Shown: positions 16,177 through 25,557 of the stretch, piece after piece | Layout of the letters: each line of letters starts with the position of its first letter | How positions within the stretch are numbered: the first letter of the stretch is position 1 | Assembly (NCBI GenBank): GCA_021833625.1 | Contig: JAKBEU010000001.1 | Coordinates: forward strand, 124,001-188,000 | Direction of reading: 5' to 3' | Length of the DNA stretch: 64,000 nt | Source of the DNA: a bacterium | Lineage (GTDB): Bacteria; Patescibacteriota; Microgenomatia; UBA1406; GWC2-37-13 | Program-made: the position numbers and the translations under genes | Notes under the pieces: generated by a model | Told to the model about the DNA's origin: nothing | What the model saw: only the letters and a program-made list of their open reading frames with translations | The model's database searches: none

Positions 16177-17892
16177 ATGTACATTACACAGAAAGCTTTT
16201 TTAACAAAATTAGTCGAGCGGGGTGTCCTTACTTTGGTGGATGCTGAACGCATAGAAATCGACAGTCTTCACCAATCCCTTCCCATCTACGAATATCTCC
16301 TTAAACAAGGAGTTGTAAAAAAGGATGAGGTGCTTCGTATTCAGGCGGAATTTTTCCAGGTGCCGTTTGTTGACATCTCCATTACTCCGACTGATCCGCA
16401 GGCGTTAAACTTTGTCCCCGAAGCAGTGGCCCGACGCTATTCCATTATCCCTTATGCATATGATCCGAAGATTGAGACAATTTCCATCGCTACCGCAGAT
16501 CCGCTCAACCTATCGCTTCTCGACTTTCTCGAAAAGAAAACGAACAAACGAGTGGTCTTTTCGCTTGCATATTCTGCCGACGTCATAAAAACCATTAATA
16601 CGGTTTATTCCCATGGAGGATTGAGCCCTGAGGTAAAAGAGGCACTTGAAGAGGCAGGAGCGGCTGAACAAAAAATTGAGGACAAAGCAGATAAAACTAC
16701 ACTTATTAAAGAGGCTCCTATTGCCAAGATTGTAGACACCATTCTTGAGTTTGCCGTCAAGGGGCGTGCATCCGATATTCATATTGAACCTGAAGAAACC
16801 AAAACCCGTGTCCGCTACCGAATTGACGGTATTCTGCAAGAAAAACTTACGCTTCCCCGGTCAATTCACGACTCCCTTGTGTCCCGTATCAAAATCTTGT
16901 CTGAAATGAAAATCGACGAACGTAGAATCCCGCAAGACGGACGTTTCGGTTTTAAGGTGGGGGAGGAGGAAATTGATTTGCGTATTTCAACCCTTCCCAC
17001 CGTGCACGGCGAAAAGGTGGTTATGCGATTACTCAAAAAAACGGGAGGTCTCCCGAGCCTTACCGAACTTGGACTGACGGGAACACAATATAAAGATTTG
17101 GAAGAAGCTATTTCGCGTCCATACGGAATCATACTGGTGACAGGACCTACCGGTTCCGGTAAAACAACAACTCTTTATTCTATTCTTACCAAACTGAACA
17201 AGCCGACGGTCAATATCGTAACCCTTGAGGACCCGGTCGAATACCAAATTCCCGGAATTAATCAGGTACAGATAAATCAGCAGGCAGGACTGACGTTTTC
17301 AACGGGTTTGCGTTCATTCTTGCGGCAAGATCCAAACATTATTCTCGTTGGAGAAATTAGAGACACCGAAACAACGCAACTTGCCATTCAGGCAGCCCTC
17401 ACCGGCCACCTTGTTTTTTCCACCCTTCACACAAATGACGCCGCAACGGCAATTCCACGACTTATTGACCTTGGTGCGGAACCATTCCTCATCTCCTCAG
17501 TCCTTAACGTTTCGATAGCGCAACGTATTACCCGCCGTATTTGCAACTCCTGTAAGGAGTGGTATGAACCTACCTCCGAGGTACAGGAAAATATTAAACA
17601 GGTGTTGGGTCCTCTTCTCCCCACAAAATATGCAAAAGAACCCATCCGATTTGCGAGGGGCAAGGGATGTGCAGAATGTAACTTTTCCGGATTTTTAGGA
17701 CGAATTGCCATTTTTGAAGTTCTTAAAATTACACCGGCTATTAACAAGATGATCCTGCAACAGGCATCGGCAAAAGAAATTGAGGGACAGTCAAGAAAAG
17801 AAACAATGATAATCATGAAACAGGACGGATACCTCAAGGCACTCGAGGGAATTACCACAATCGAAGAAGTCCTTCGTGTTGCGGAGGTATAA
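16177..17892 (+). CDS. pilB: Type IV pilus extension ATPase PilB/GspE
   Basis: 571 residues. An N-terminal MshEN-type domain (~1-145) precedes the secretion ATPase core with Walker A GPTGSGKT at 323-330, the Asp box (T-L-E-D-P-V-E), Walker B I-L-V-G-E-I-R-D (~388-396) and the His box H-L-V-F-S-T-L-H. A tetracysteine zinc site is visible: CNSC at 456-459 and a later G-C-A-E-C. It powers pilin polymerisation at the cytoplasmic face. I chose the ATG at 16177; an upstream in-frame codon at 16126 lies in the promoter. Confidence 0.97.
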   Translation: MYITQKAFLTKLVERGVLTLVDAERIEIDSLHQSLPIYEYLLKQGVVKKDEVLRIQAEFFQVPFVDISITPTDPQALNFVPEAVARRYSIIPYAYDPKIETISIATADPLNLSLLDFLEKKTNKRVVFSLAYSADVIKTINTVYSHGGLSPEVKEALEEAGAAEQKIEDKADKTTLIKEAPIAKIVDTILEFAVKGRASDIHIEPEETKTRVRYRIDGILQEKLTLPRSIHDSLVSRIKILSEMKIDERRIPQDGRFGFKVGEEEIDLRISTLPTVHGEKVVMRLLKKTGGLPSLTELGLTGTQYKDLEEAISRPYGIILVTGPTGSGKTTTLYSILTKLNKPTVNIVTLEDPVEYQIPGINQVQINQQAGLTFSTGLRSFLRQDPNIILVGEIRDTETTQLAIQAALTGHLVFSTLHTNDAATAIPRLIDLGAEPFLISSVLNVSIAQRITRRICNSCKEWYEPTSEVQENIKQVLGPLLPTKYAKEPIRFARGKGCAECNFSGFLGRIAIFEVLKITPAINKMILQQASAKEIEGQSRKETMIIMKQDGYLKALEGITTIEEVLRVAEV

Positions 17893-17906
17893 ATAGCAAA
17901 ATAAAT

Positions 17907-18959
17907 ATGAACTTAGAATCATTACTCGAAGAAACACTTGCAAAACATGCATCAGACCTGCATATTATTGCGGGATATTATCCGACTATCCGTCAAAATA
18001 ACATTCTCTTAGGTCTTCGAGAGCACAACACCGTCGTGACGCCAGAAGAGGCAAACAAACTACCGGGTCTGCTTCTCAATCCGGCACAAAAAATTCTTTT
18101 TGAAACGAACAAAGAAATTGATTTCGGGTATACCTTTAATGCCAACAGGTTTAGGGTCAATCTTTATATGTCCCGCAATGATTGTGCCGCCTCTTTCCGC
18201 GTCATCCCTTCAGCAATCAAAACAATTGGAGAACTCAACCTCCCCGATGTTCTTAATACATTCACCGATTACAGACAAGGGCTTATTTTGTTTACCGGCC
18301 CCACGGGTGAGGGGAAATCTACCTCCCTTGCCGCCATCATTAACGAACTGAATATCCGCCATTCCCGACACCTCGTGACAATTGAGGACCCGATAGAATT
18401 CATTTATCCGGCAGGACGCTCCATTGTTTCCCAAAGAGAACTTTCTCAGGACACCATCTCGTGGAATCTGGCTCTTCGCTCAGCTCTTCGTGAAGATCCT
18501 GATATCGTTCTTATCGGAGAGATGAGGGATTACGACACTATCCAGTCAGCCCTTACTCTTGCCGAAACGGGGCATTTGGTTTTTTCCACCCTTCACACCG
18601 GTTCAACCGTTGAGGCAATAGCGCGTATTATTGACGTATTTCCTTCCCATCAGCAAAACCAAATCCGCAACTCTCTTTCCAATTCGCTTGTTGCCGTCGT
18701 TGCCCAACGACTTCTCCCTACAACAGACGGACTTACCCGTATTCCCGCTGTCGAAATACTTATGAATGACCCTGCAGTTGCCTCCCTTATCCGCGAGGGA
18801 AAGAATCATCAGATAGACAACGTCATTGAAACCAGCGAGGTTTCCGGGATGATACTATTTGAAAAATACCTGGCGAAATTGTATACATTAGGCCACATCA
18901 CGAGAGAAACCGCCCTTTCTTATGCCATCAGGAGGAATATAATTTCCCGTTTGATTTAA
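17907..18959 (+). CDS. pilT: Type IV pilus retraction ATPase PilT
   Basis: 350 residues, the PilT length. It begins with the L-A-K-H-A-S-D-L-H-I segment typical of PilT, followed by Walker A G-P-T-G-E-G-K-S-T (131-139), the Asp box (T-I-E-D-P-I-E-F), Walker B (I-V-L-I-G-E-M-R-D) and the His box. The Glu in the P-loop replaces the usual Ser, while Lys137 and Ser138 are kept. PilT depolymerises the pilus, so the machine is predicted to retract. It lies 14 nt after pilB. Confidence 0.95.
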   Translation: MNLESLLEETLAKHASDLHIIAGYYPTIRQNNILLGLREHNTVVTPEEANKLPGLLLNPAQKILFETNKEIDFGYTFNANRFRVNLYMSRNDCAASFRVIPSAIKTIGELNLPDVLNTFTDYRQGLILFTGPTGEGKSTSLAAIINELNIRHSRHLVTIEDPIEFIYPAGRSIVSQRELSQDTISWNLALRSALREDPDIVLIGEMRDYDTIQSALTLAETGHLVFSTLHTGSTVEAIARIIDVFPSHQQNQIRNSLSNSLVAVVAQRLLPTTDGLTRIPAVEILMNDPAVASLIREGKNHQIDNVIETSEVSGMILFEKYLAKLYTLGHITRETALSYAIRRNIISRLI

Positions 18960-18970
18960 TACAACAGACA

Positions 18971-20170
18971 ATGAAGTATTCATATAAGGCAATAATCAAC
19001 GATAAGGTCGAAACAAAGACCATTGAAGCAAACTCGCAAAACGATGTCCTTGCCTATTTGCGAAAAAATAAATATACTCCCATAAAAATAGAGCAGATTA
19101 CCCCGATGTTCAGTTCTTTTAATACCATTTTCAACAAAGTGTCATTTAATGACATTGTCAATTTAACGAGACAAATAGCTATCATGTTGAATGCCGGACT
19201 TACGCTTGTTGACAGTCTCAATATCATTGAAAAACAAACGACAAAGGAACAGCTCCTGAGTGTCGTGAAAAATCTTGAAAAAGACATTCTTGGAGGAAAA
19301 AAGTTTTCTGAAGCCCTCAGGAAATATCCGCAATTGTTTTCAAACCTCTACATATCCCTTATCAGGTCGGGAGAAGCTTCCGGAAAATTGAGCGATATTT
19401 TATTGAGACTCGCTGACAATCTTGAAAAAGAACGTGAGTTCCAGACAAAAATAAAGGGATCCCTTACTTATCCCATTATCGTCATTACCGGCATGGGAGG
19501 CGTCATGTTTGTCATGATGACATTTGTCGTTCCGAAACTTCTTGGACTTTACAAGGATTTTAACATCGAACTTCCACTGTCAACGAAAATCCTCATCGCT
19601 GTATCAACCTTTATGGCTAATTTTTGGCCCATTATCCTTATTGCGCTGTTTATTGCTTTCACCCTCACCCAGCGTTTCATTAAAACTCCGAAAGGGAAGA
19701 GTGTGTTTGATAAGTTCTTGCTGAAAATACCTGTTTTTGGAAAAATCATCTCCATTTCCGCCCTTGTTGATTCAACACGAACACTCTCCATCCTTATCGG
19801 ATCAGGGGTTTCCATTCTCGATACCCTTTCCATCATTATCGATACGACGAATAACATCGTGTACCATGATGCATTTAAGCACATCTTACAGCAGGTCGAA
19901 AAAGGACAAAAACTGGGTGACTCGTTCGCGAATGAGGGGATTTTCCCTCCTATTCTTATTCAGATGGCCTCCGTTGGAGAGCAGACAGGGCATCTTGATG
20001 ATACTATGATGCGCATTTCCCACTATTTTGAGCTGGAATCCGAAACCGCAGTGAAAACCATGTCGACCCTTATCGAGCCGCTTATCCTTGTAGTTCTTGG
20101 GGTAGGGGTGGGATTTCTCGTCATATCGGTCATCACTCCAATTTACAGCCTCACCTCCTCCTTTAAGTAG
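18971..20170 (+). CDS. pilC: Type IV pilus inner-membrane platform protein PilC/GspF
   Basis: 399 residues with two repeated T2SSF domains (~70-190 and ~270-390), each followed by hydrophobic spans (~170-225 and ~365-395). The short N-terminal domain begins K-Y-S-Y-K-A-I, a usual start for this family. It forms the membrane platform that the PilB and PilT motors rotate. It is 11 nt downstream of pilT and ends the motor operon. Confidence 0.95.
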   Translation: MKYSYKAIINDKVETKTIEANSQNDVLAYLRKNKYTPIKIEQITPMFSSFNTIFNKVSFNDIVNLTRQIAIMLNAGLTLVDSLNIIEKQTTKEQLLSVVKNLEKDILGGKKFSEALRKYPQLFSNLYISLIRSGEASGKLSDILLRLADNLEKEREFQTKIKGSLTYPIIVITGMGGVMFVMMTFVVPKLLGLYKDFNIELPLSTKILIAVSTFMANFWPIILIALFIAFTLTQRFIKTPKGKSVFDKFLLKIPVFGKIISISALVDSTRTLSILIGSGVSILDTLSIIIDTTNNIVYHDAFKHILQQVEKGQKLGDSFANEGIFPPILIQMASVGEQTGHLDDTMMRISHYFELESETAVKTMSTLIEPLILVVLGVGVGFLVISVITPIYSLTSSFK

Positions 20171-20199
20171 TGTGTCCCAGTTTGATATATTAAAACATA

Positions 20200-20229
20200 T
20201 TGACAACAGGAAGAGAATAGTCGTATAGT
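20200..20229 (+). promoter_or_regulatory. Strong promoter of the major-pilin-like gene
   Basis: Consensus TTGACA (20200-20205), 18-nt spacer, TATAGT (20224-20229), ending 8 nt before the ATG at 20238. It is one of the three perfect TTGACA -35 boxes I found. Confidence 0.75.
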
Positions 20230-20237
20230 GATTGTAT

Positions 20238-20804
20238 ATGAAAAAAATTAAACGTGGTTTTACATTGATCGAGTTACTTATCGTTATAGCTTTGTTGGGA
20301 GCACTTGCGGTTGCCCTCTTAGCTGCCCTTGATCCTCTTGAACAAATAAAGAAGGGAACGGACACGGGCATTAGAAACACGGTGGGAGAAATTCAGAGCT
20401 CCATGGTCAGATATACCGCGCTTCAGGGCGGACAGCTTCCATTCACTGGAACCGTTTCTTTTGAGGCCATCGGTACAGCAGGAACAACACCTGCGTATTC
20501 TGCTTTACAGACTGTCATAAGCGCAGGAGAATTGAAAAGCGACTTTTTGCAGCTTTCCGGCGGACAATTGGCAAACGTTTTTGTCACGGGAGTAAATGAT
20601 GCAGGAAATCAAATAGTAAACGTGTGTTATCAGCCTTCCGCAAAATCGTTTAGAACAGACGTAAATACGAAATTCATATTGGGAACAGGAGGAGCTGCGG
20701 GTGGGTCAGTAATCGAAGACACAACAGGAGTTGCAAATGGAGGATGTCCTCAAGCAACAGGGACAAATGCAAGTGGAGCAACATGTTACTGGTGTGTGAG
20801 ATAA
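20238..20804 (+). CDS. Major-pilin-like type IV prepilin
   Basis: 188 residues: M-K-K-I-K-R-G, then F-T-L-I-E-L-L-I-V with Glu at +5 and a long hydrophobic helix. The globular part is rich in Gly, Thr and Ala, and a short C-terminal Cys cluster (C-Y-W-C) may close a D-region disulfide. It has its own strong promoter and strong terminator as a monocistronic unit downstream of the motor genes, as expected for the most abundant pilus subunit. That role is inferred from expression signals, not from sequence identity. Confidence 0.87.
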   Translation: MKKIKRGFTLIELLIVIALLGALAVALLAALDPLEQIKKGTDTGIRNTVGEIQSSMVRYTALQGGQLPFTGTVSFEAIGTAGTTPAYSALQTVISAGELKSDFLQLSGGQLANVFVTGVNDAGNQIVNVCYQPSAKSFRTDVNTKFILGTGGAAGGSVIEDTTGVANGGCPQATGTNASGATCYWCVR

Positions 20805-20825
20805 CCTAAAAAAAGAAAACACAAG

Positions 20826-20856
20826 CCGTGCTCTCTAAAGGAGCACGGTTTTTTTT
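20826..20856 (+). terminator. Intrinsic terminator after the major-pilin-like gene
   Basis: A perfect 8-bp GC-rich stem (CCGTGCTC with GAGCACGG), 7-nt loop, followed at once by eight T. This is the clearest factor-independent terminator in the window. Confidence 0.9.
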
Positions 20857-20864
20857 GTTATAAT
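20856..20864 (+). promoter_or_regulatory. Extended -10 promoter of the DUF2723 gene
   Basis: TGT-TATAAT (hexamer 20859-20864) begins in the terminator T-tract and ends 11 nt before the ATG at 20876. Confidence 0.5.
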
Positions 20865-20875
20865 CATCAGAACAT

Positions 20876-22867
20876 ATGGTTGAACTCATCTTTACAGCGA
20901 TTTCCTTTTTTTTCATCTCCCTGCAATCAACCTATATATTTGGAGGAGACAGTGCAGAGTTCTCAACCGTTGCAAAGACGTGGGGCATCAGCCACCCTCC
21001 TGGGTATCCTTTGTATTCACTGCTGGTAAACATTCTTAATAAAATAATTCCGTTTGGGACAACGCCTTGGAAAATAGCACTTCTCTCTTCTATTCCAACA
21101 GTTCTCACGGCCTATTTTATATACAGAATACTGAAACTGCTCAAAATAAATTCTTTATTTTCCTTTTTCTCGGCTTTGCTCTATTTGTTTCTCTTTCCCA
21201 TTTGGCAATATGCACTTATCCCGGAAGTTTTTGCGCTTCACACATTCCTTATTTCGTTTATTACCTATCTGCTTTTACTGTATGAAAAAAACAAAAGGGG
21301 AACATTCTTAGTGTACGCATCTTTTTTGTGTGGGCTGAGTATAAGCCATCACCATATTTTTATCCTTCTTATTCCGGGGTGGTTATTGCTTTTGAAGGAT
21401 AACTTAAAAAAAATTATTTCTGACAGACGTCTCGTTGTAAAAATATGTATCGGATTGCTTATCGGCGCTTCATTCTATCTCTATGCCGTTTTGGCAAGCC
21501 TTAACCATACCGTTCTTGACTGGGAAAATGCAAAGACACTTGACGGATTTTTCCGCCTCATTACCCGCTCTTCATACGGGTCATTTAAGGCATATTCCGG
21601 GTCTTCAGGAAGCATCATTAATCAGCTCTTGGACGTATTCTCAAGCTTCGTATTTATTCTTATTGACTTCCGGCCGCTAGGCATCCTCATCGTTATTTGT
21701 GGACTTATCGTTTCCCGCCAGTATTCAAAAAAATTCTCACTTTTTCTTTTTATCTCCATTCTTACTCATCTTGTCTTTCTGTTTTACACGAACTTCACAC
21801 TCACCTCCCCCTTTTCTTCGGGGATGTTTGAACGGTTTCTTATTCCCCTCTACGTTCTTTTAGCGATAACATTTGGCATGGGAATCGATTTTATCTATAA
21901 ACAATATTCAGTTGTCATAAGTAAAAATGTAAAAAATAATGTCCTTAAAAAGATATCTTCAACCGGATACTCTATCTTTATCATTTCATTCATCGGTATA
22001 GTTGCATATGCGAACTTTACAACCATTTCCCGCATTTCAAAACTCGCAACATTTGATACATTAGGAAAAGATATCCTGAGCACGCTTCCCCGCAGCGCAA
22101 TCTTTTCGCTCCAAACCGACACTCCGACATTTGCATCCATGTACTACGTCTACGGGCTGCAAAAAAGGCGGGACGTGACGTTCCTTCAGACGGGTCTTAT
22201 GAATAAACAAGGTTATGTCGATATGCTGAAAAAGAGAAATCCCGGGTTAAACATTACTACTCCCATTCAAAATACGGACACCTTTATTTCTTTTCTTTCA
22301 AAGAATTCGGACAGGGAATACTTTTCGGAACAGCCCGGTTCTTTCGGATATTGGGTGCCATATGGACTTTTATGGAAATATTTTCCTACCCAAGAGGCAG
22401 CAACCCAGCATCAGACAGAAATGCTTTCCATAAACAAGAAGCTCTGGAATAGTGTATATATCATCCCTTCGCTTACTCCTCAGGAAAAAAACATTCTTCA
22501 TCTTCTCTCCGTCCAAAGTAACTATATAAACGGATATGTCGCATACTCAAAACTGTTGATAGTAAACGAACAATATGACGCGGCAAAACAGGTTCTTCAA
22601 AAAGTAGTCCATAATTATGGAGTTACAGACGCGACAACAAGGCTTGCTCTTTTGAACCTTCTCGTCATAACAAACGACTGCATAAATGCAAAAAGAGAAG
22701 CGCGCGACATGCATCTTACACAATTTATTACTGACAATCCGGCTTCAGCACAGTCGATAGTGAATTATTATGAAAAATGCGACGCACAAAATCCTGAGCT
22801 TACCGATGCACAAAAAAAACTGACGGAGTACGAAAAAAGGGGGAGCACTAATCTTCATGCTTTTTGA
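20876..22867 (+). CDS. DUF2723-family polytopic membrane protein (probable O-glycosyltransferase)
   Basis: 663 residues. The N-terminal signature G-G-D-S-A-E-F-x-x-x-A-x-x-W-G-I-x-H-P-P-G-Y-P is diagnostic for DUF2723 (TMEM260-like, GT-C fold); the Asp and His residues in it are the likely catalytic or metal-contact positions. About 10-11 membrane spans follow up to residue ~390, then a soluble C-terminal half with TPR-like helices. Members are thought to transfer sugars from lipid-linked donors to proteins outside the membrane. The stop overlaps the convergent YfhO-like gene by 20 nt. Confidence 0.85.
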   Translation: MVELIFTAISFFFISLQSTYIFGGDSAEFSTVAKTWGISHPPGYPLYSLLVNILNKIIPFGTTPWKIALLSSIPTVLTAYFIYRILKLLKINSLFSFFSALLYLFLFPIWQYALIPEVFALHTFLISFITYLLLLYEKNKRGTFLVYASFLCGLSISHHHIFILLIPGWLLLLKDNLKKIISDRRLVVKICIGLLIGASFYLYAVLASLNHTVLDWENAKTLDGFFRLITRSSYGSFKAYSGSSGSIINQLLDVFSSFVFILIDFRPLGILIVICGLIVSRQYSKKFSLFLFISILTHLVFLFYTNFTLTSPFSSGMFERFLIPLYVLLAITFGMGIDFIYKQYSVVISKNVKNNVLKKISSTGYSIFIISFIGIVAYANFTTISRISKLATFDTLGKDILSTLPRSAIFSLQTDTPTFASMYYVYGLQKRRDVTFLQTGLMNKQGYVDMLKKRNPGLNITTPIQNTDTFISFLSKNSDREYFSEQPGSFGYWVPYGLLWKYFPTQEAATQHQTEMLSINKKLWNSVYIIPSLTPQEKNILHLLSVQSNYINGYVAYSKLLIVNEQYDAAKQVLQKVVHNYGVTDATTRLALLNLLVITNDCINAKREARDMHLTQFITDNPASAQSIVNYYEKCDAQNPELTDAQKKLTEYEKRGSTNLHAF

Positions 22868-24995
22868 TTGCGCGGTTTCCAAAAAAAATAAATAGGCAAA
22901 GAAGAAGCGCCGTTCCGCTTACTACCGACCCCACGTAGAATGCCGTAGGAATATACATGAGTGTTATATTGTGTCTCCCTTTCGGCACGTCAATTCCCAT
23001 GTGTGCTATGTTTGTTTTATACACGGGGACTTGCTTGCCGTCAACAAACGCACGCCACTCCGGATACCAATTTTTCCTGAAGACAATAAATCCGTTTTTG
23101 TTCGCAGTCGCAACCATCTCAATGATCTGATCCGTTTCTTTTAGTTCATGCGAAACAATGTTGTTTTTATCCTGCTGCAACGAGAGGTGATTTTCTACCA
23201 TACCGCTTTGTTTTGAAATGCCGTTCTTTTTCAGAAAGAGATTTATATCGGATACGTATTCTACCCGTTCTAATGTTTCGGGAATATAAAAGGAAGAGGA
23301 TTTGGCGTCAAACTTGTACACGGCGGCACGCATTTCTTCGTTTGAGTGAGAAGGAACGGGAACGTGTCCCTCAAATTGTAATGGACTAAAGGTGATAACC
23401 GTATTCACTCCGAAAAGCGACAGGACATTTTCTTTTGTTTCTTTGCTTGCGACTGTATCTTCAAGCAGTGCCCCTATGTATCCTGAGATGACATCCGACC
23501 TTCTGAGCGTCAGTCCGACATTCCCTGTGTTCAGGAGGGGAGTGCCCGTGATAAGGTTGGCGTTTGAATACGGAAACGTACACAGATAGGTGAAAGCAGC
23601 CACTCCTTTTCTTCCATTCCACCCATCCTTTCCAAACTGAAACGCCCATGCGTCGTCAAAACCGACAACATACGCTGCGGATTTTTTTTCGATTTTGTCG
23701 GAAAATGAAACTAAAGAGTTCGTAAGCGTGCGTTCATCAGTAAGAAGATTGTAGTCAAACGCAGTTTTGACAAGGGTTACGAGATTAAGAAACAAACAGA
23801 GCGAAAGGAAAAGAGTGAAAATCCGTGTCCGTACCGTTGCCTTCAAAAGAGATCCAAGCGAAAGGAAGAGAAAAAACAAGGCAACGAAAAGAAACCGACC
23901 CGTCACGCGAAACAGGGTAAAGGGAAACAAGCCAAAAAGGAAATAAAGAGGGGAGCTGTCGCCAAGAGCAAGAAGCGTAAAGGACACACCAAGCAAAAGA
24001 TAGGTAAGATATTTTTTATCTTTTGCCTTCACCCTTATCGCATAAATAAAGGAAAAGATAAATACTGCGACAAAAAGGGAGCCAACAAAGGGAGTGTTCT
24101 CCCAAAATATTCCCTCCTTTGTCCACTCGAGCGGATAGGAGGCGTTCTTCGGATTTCCCATAAAGTAAGGGAATATAAGTCCCGCCAGGTTCTTTACTCT
24201 GAAGGGAACGGACGTGGCAAAGGAATATCCGCTTAAGTCAGACCGAAAGGACAGCGAGTGGAGCTGGAATGAAGGAAGAAGTTGAGGAAGGGCCAGGATC
24301 ACTCCCAGTCCCAGCCATGCTGTAAGACGTAGTATAGCCTGCTTTCTTTTTTCATTCAATAATGCGTATGCTACCAATCCTAAAACGGAAATAAACACTA
24401 TCTGAATATTGCCTGCGAACAGCATTTGAGAAAGTAGTAATGAAAGACAGAATCCATATTTCTTCTTCTTTGTCTTCGTCCACAAACGATAGAAAAAAAA
24501 CAGAAACGGGACGAGTGAAAAGACTTGGATAATGGTAAGATGAGTCCACCCAAAAATAATGGGGCCTATCCATGCAAAGTTAAAGCTCAAAAGAAGTGAG
24601 GAAAGAGGAGGAACATCTTCCTGGCGGAGAATCAAAAACATGCCCCATACCAAAAGGAAAAGACTGGTGGTTAAGAGAAAAAAATAAATGCCGGTGCCTC
24701 CGCCGATTAAGAATGCGGCAATTACATTGGGGATGAAGAGCGCCCCTATTTGTCCCTCCGCAAACAATGGGTATCCGCCCTGGACAAGATCCGTCCAAAA
24801 GGGAAATTGTCCTGTTTTGAGGGAAGCTATAAGATAGTGTTTGAGCGCATAGTTGACGTGAAATGCGTCACTTCCTACATAGTCGGGCGTTATCAATACT
24901 TTTGTCCTGAGTAAAAAAAAGAGGAGGAGATGAATGAGAACTATTACCGATAGTACTAATATTATTTTCTTTTTCCCTTCATTTTGATTTCCCAT
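22848..24995 (-). CDS. YfhO-family polytopic membrane protein
   Basis: 715 residues with 12 or more membrane spans. The N-terminal motif G-S-D-A-F-H, followed by L-K-T-G-Q-F-P-F-W-T and G-G-Y-P-L-F-A, is the recognisable core of the YfhO/GT-C type family. The C-terminal soluble domain (~500-680) is beta-rich and precedes a final membrane span. In Firmicutes YfhO is linked to glycosylation of teichoic acids or lipids; here it probably adds sugars to a surface polymer. Confidence 0.8.
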   Translation of the reverse strand: MGNQNEGKKKIILVLSVIVLIHLLLFFLLRTKVLITPDYVGSDAFHVNYALKHYLIASLKTGQFPFWTDLVQGGYPLFAEGQIGALFIPNVIAAFLIGGGTGIYFFLLTTSLFLLVWGMFLILRQEDVPPLSSLLLSFNFAWIGPIIFGWTHLTIIQVFSLVPFLFFFYRLWTKTKKKKYGFCLSLLLSQMLFAGNIQIVFISVLGLVAYALLNEKRKQAILRLTAWLGLGVILALPQLLPSFQLHSLSFRSDLSGYSFATSVPFRVKNLAGLIFPYFMGNPKNASYPLEWTKEGIFWENTPFVGSLFVAVFIFSFIYAIRVKAKDKKYLTYLLLGVSFTLLALGDSSPLYFLFGLFPFTLFRVTGRFLFVALFFLFLSLGSLLKATVRTRIFTLFLSLCLFLNLVTLVKTAFDYNLLTDERTLTNSLVSFSDKIEKKSAAYVVGFDDAWAFQFGKDGWNGRKGVAAFTYLCTFPYSNANLITGTPLLNTGNVGLTLRRSDVISGYIGALLEDTVASKETKENVLSLFGVNTVITFSPLQFEGHVPVPSHSNEEMRAAVYKFDAKSSSFYIPETLERVEYVSDINLFLKKNGISKQSGMVENHLSLQQDKNNIVSHELKETDQIIEMVATANKNGFIVFRKNWYPEWRAFVDGKQVPVYKTNIAHMGIDVPKGRHNITLMYIPTAFYVGSVVSGTALLLCLFIFFGNRAIKKHED

Positions 24996-25005
24996 ACTTG
25001 TGTGG

Positions 25006-25011
25006 ATTATA
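25006..25011 (-). promoter_or_regulatory. -10 box of the YfhO-like gene
   Basis: Minus strand TATAAT, ending 10 nt before the ATG at 24995. It is back to back with the plus-strand -10 at 25025-25030. Confidence 0.5.
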
Positions 25012-25024
25012 CTAGAAAATACCT

Positions 25025-25030
25025 TATACT
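25025..25030 (+). promoter_or_regulatory. -10 box of the prepilin gene at 25037
   Basis: TATACT ends 6 nt before the ATG. Confidence 0.55.
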
Positions 25031-25036
25031 AAAAAT

Positions 25037-25543
25037 ATGATATCCAAATCAAAAGGGTTTACCCTCCTTGAGCTCATGATCGTCATTATCCTTTTGTCGA
25101 TACTTGCGTTGCTCTTAATCGGAAACTACATGTCATCCCTTACCAAGGGTCGGGATTCGCAGCGCAAAAACGATCTTAATCAGATTCAGCGGGCGCTTGA
25201 AATGTATTATGAAGACACAAATCATTATCCGGTCCTCATAGACAGTCAACTTTTCGGTAAAAAATTCTGCGATACTTCTCCTGACGTAAACAGCTGTTCA
25301 AAAATATATATGGTAAGGACCCCCAAAGATCCTAACTCGGGATATACCTACCACTATGTGACGGATGGAACGGCCAGCCCGCAAACGTACTATGTCTACT
25401 CGGCAATAGAAAACCTGCAGGACCAAAGCCAAGGAGTGAGTATAAAAGGATATACGGGTATTGACTCCAGTTGTGGGACCAATATTTTATGCAGATACTA
25501 CGTATCAAGTCCGAATGCAAATCCGCCCGCACAAAACCCCTAA
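25037..25543 (+). CDS. Orphan prepilin-like protein (GspG-type)
   Basis: 168 residues: M-I-S-K-S-K-G, then F-T-L-L-E-L-M-I-V, Glu at +5, followed by the helix and the G-R-D-S-Q-R-K-N-D-L-N-Q-I motif shared with the paralogues at 14206-15477. The globular part contains P-K-D-P-N-S-G-Y-T-Y and four Cys; the tail is Pro/Asn-rich. It lies outside the main pilus cluster between glycan genes, so it may be a specialised tip or adhesin pilin. Confidence 0.86.
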   Translation: MISKSKGFTLLELMIVIILLSILALLLIGNYMSSLTKGRDSQRKNDLNQIQRALEMYYEDTNHYPVLIDSQLFGKKFCDTSPDVNSCSKIYMVRTPKDPNSGYTYHYVTDGTASPQTYYVYSAIENLQDQSQGVSIKGYTGIDSSCGTNILCRYYVSSPNANPPAQNP

Positions 25544-25557
25544 AAGCATACTTGTTT

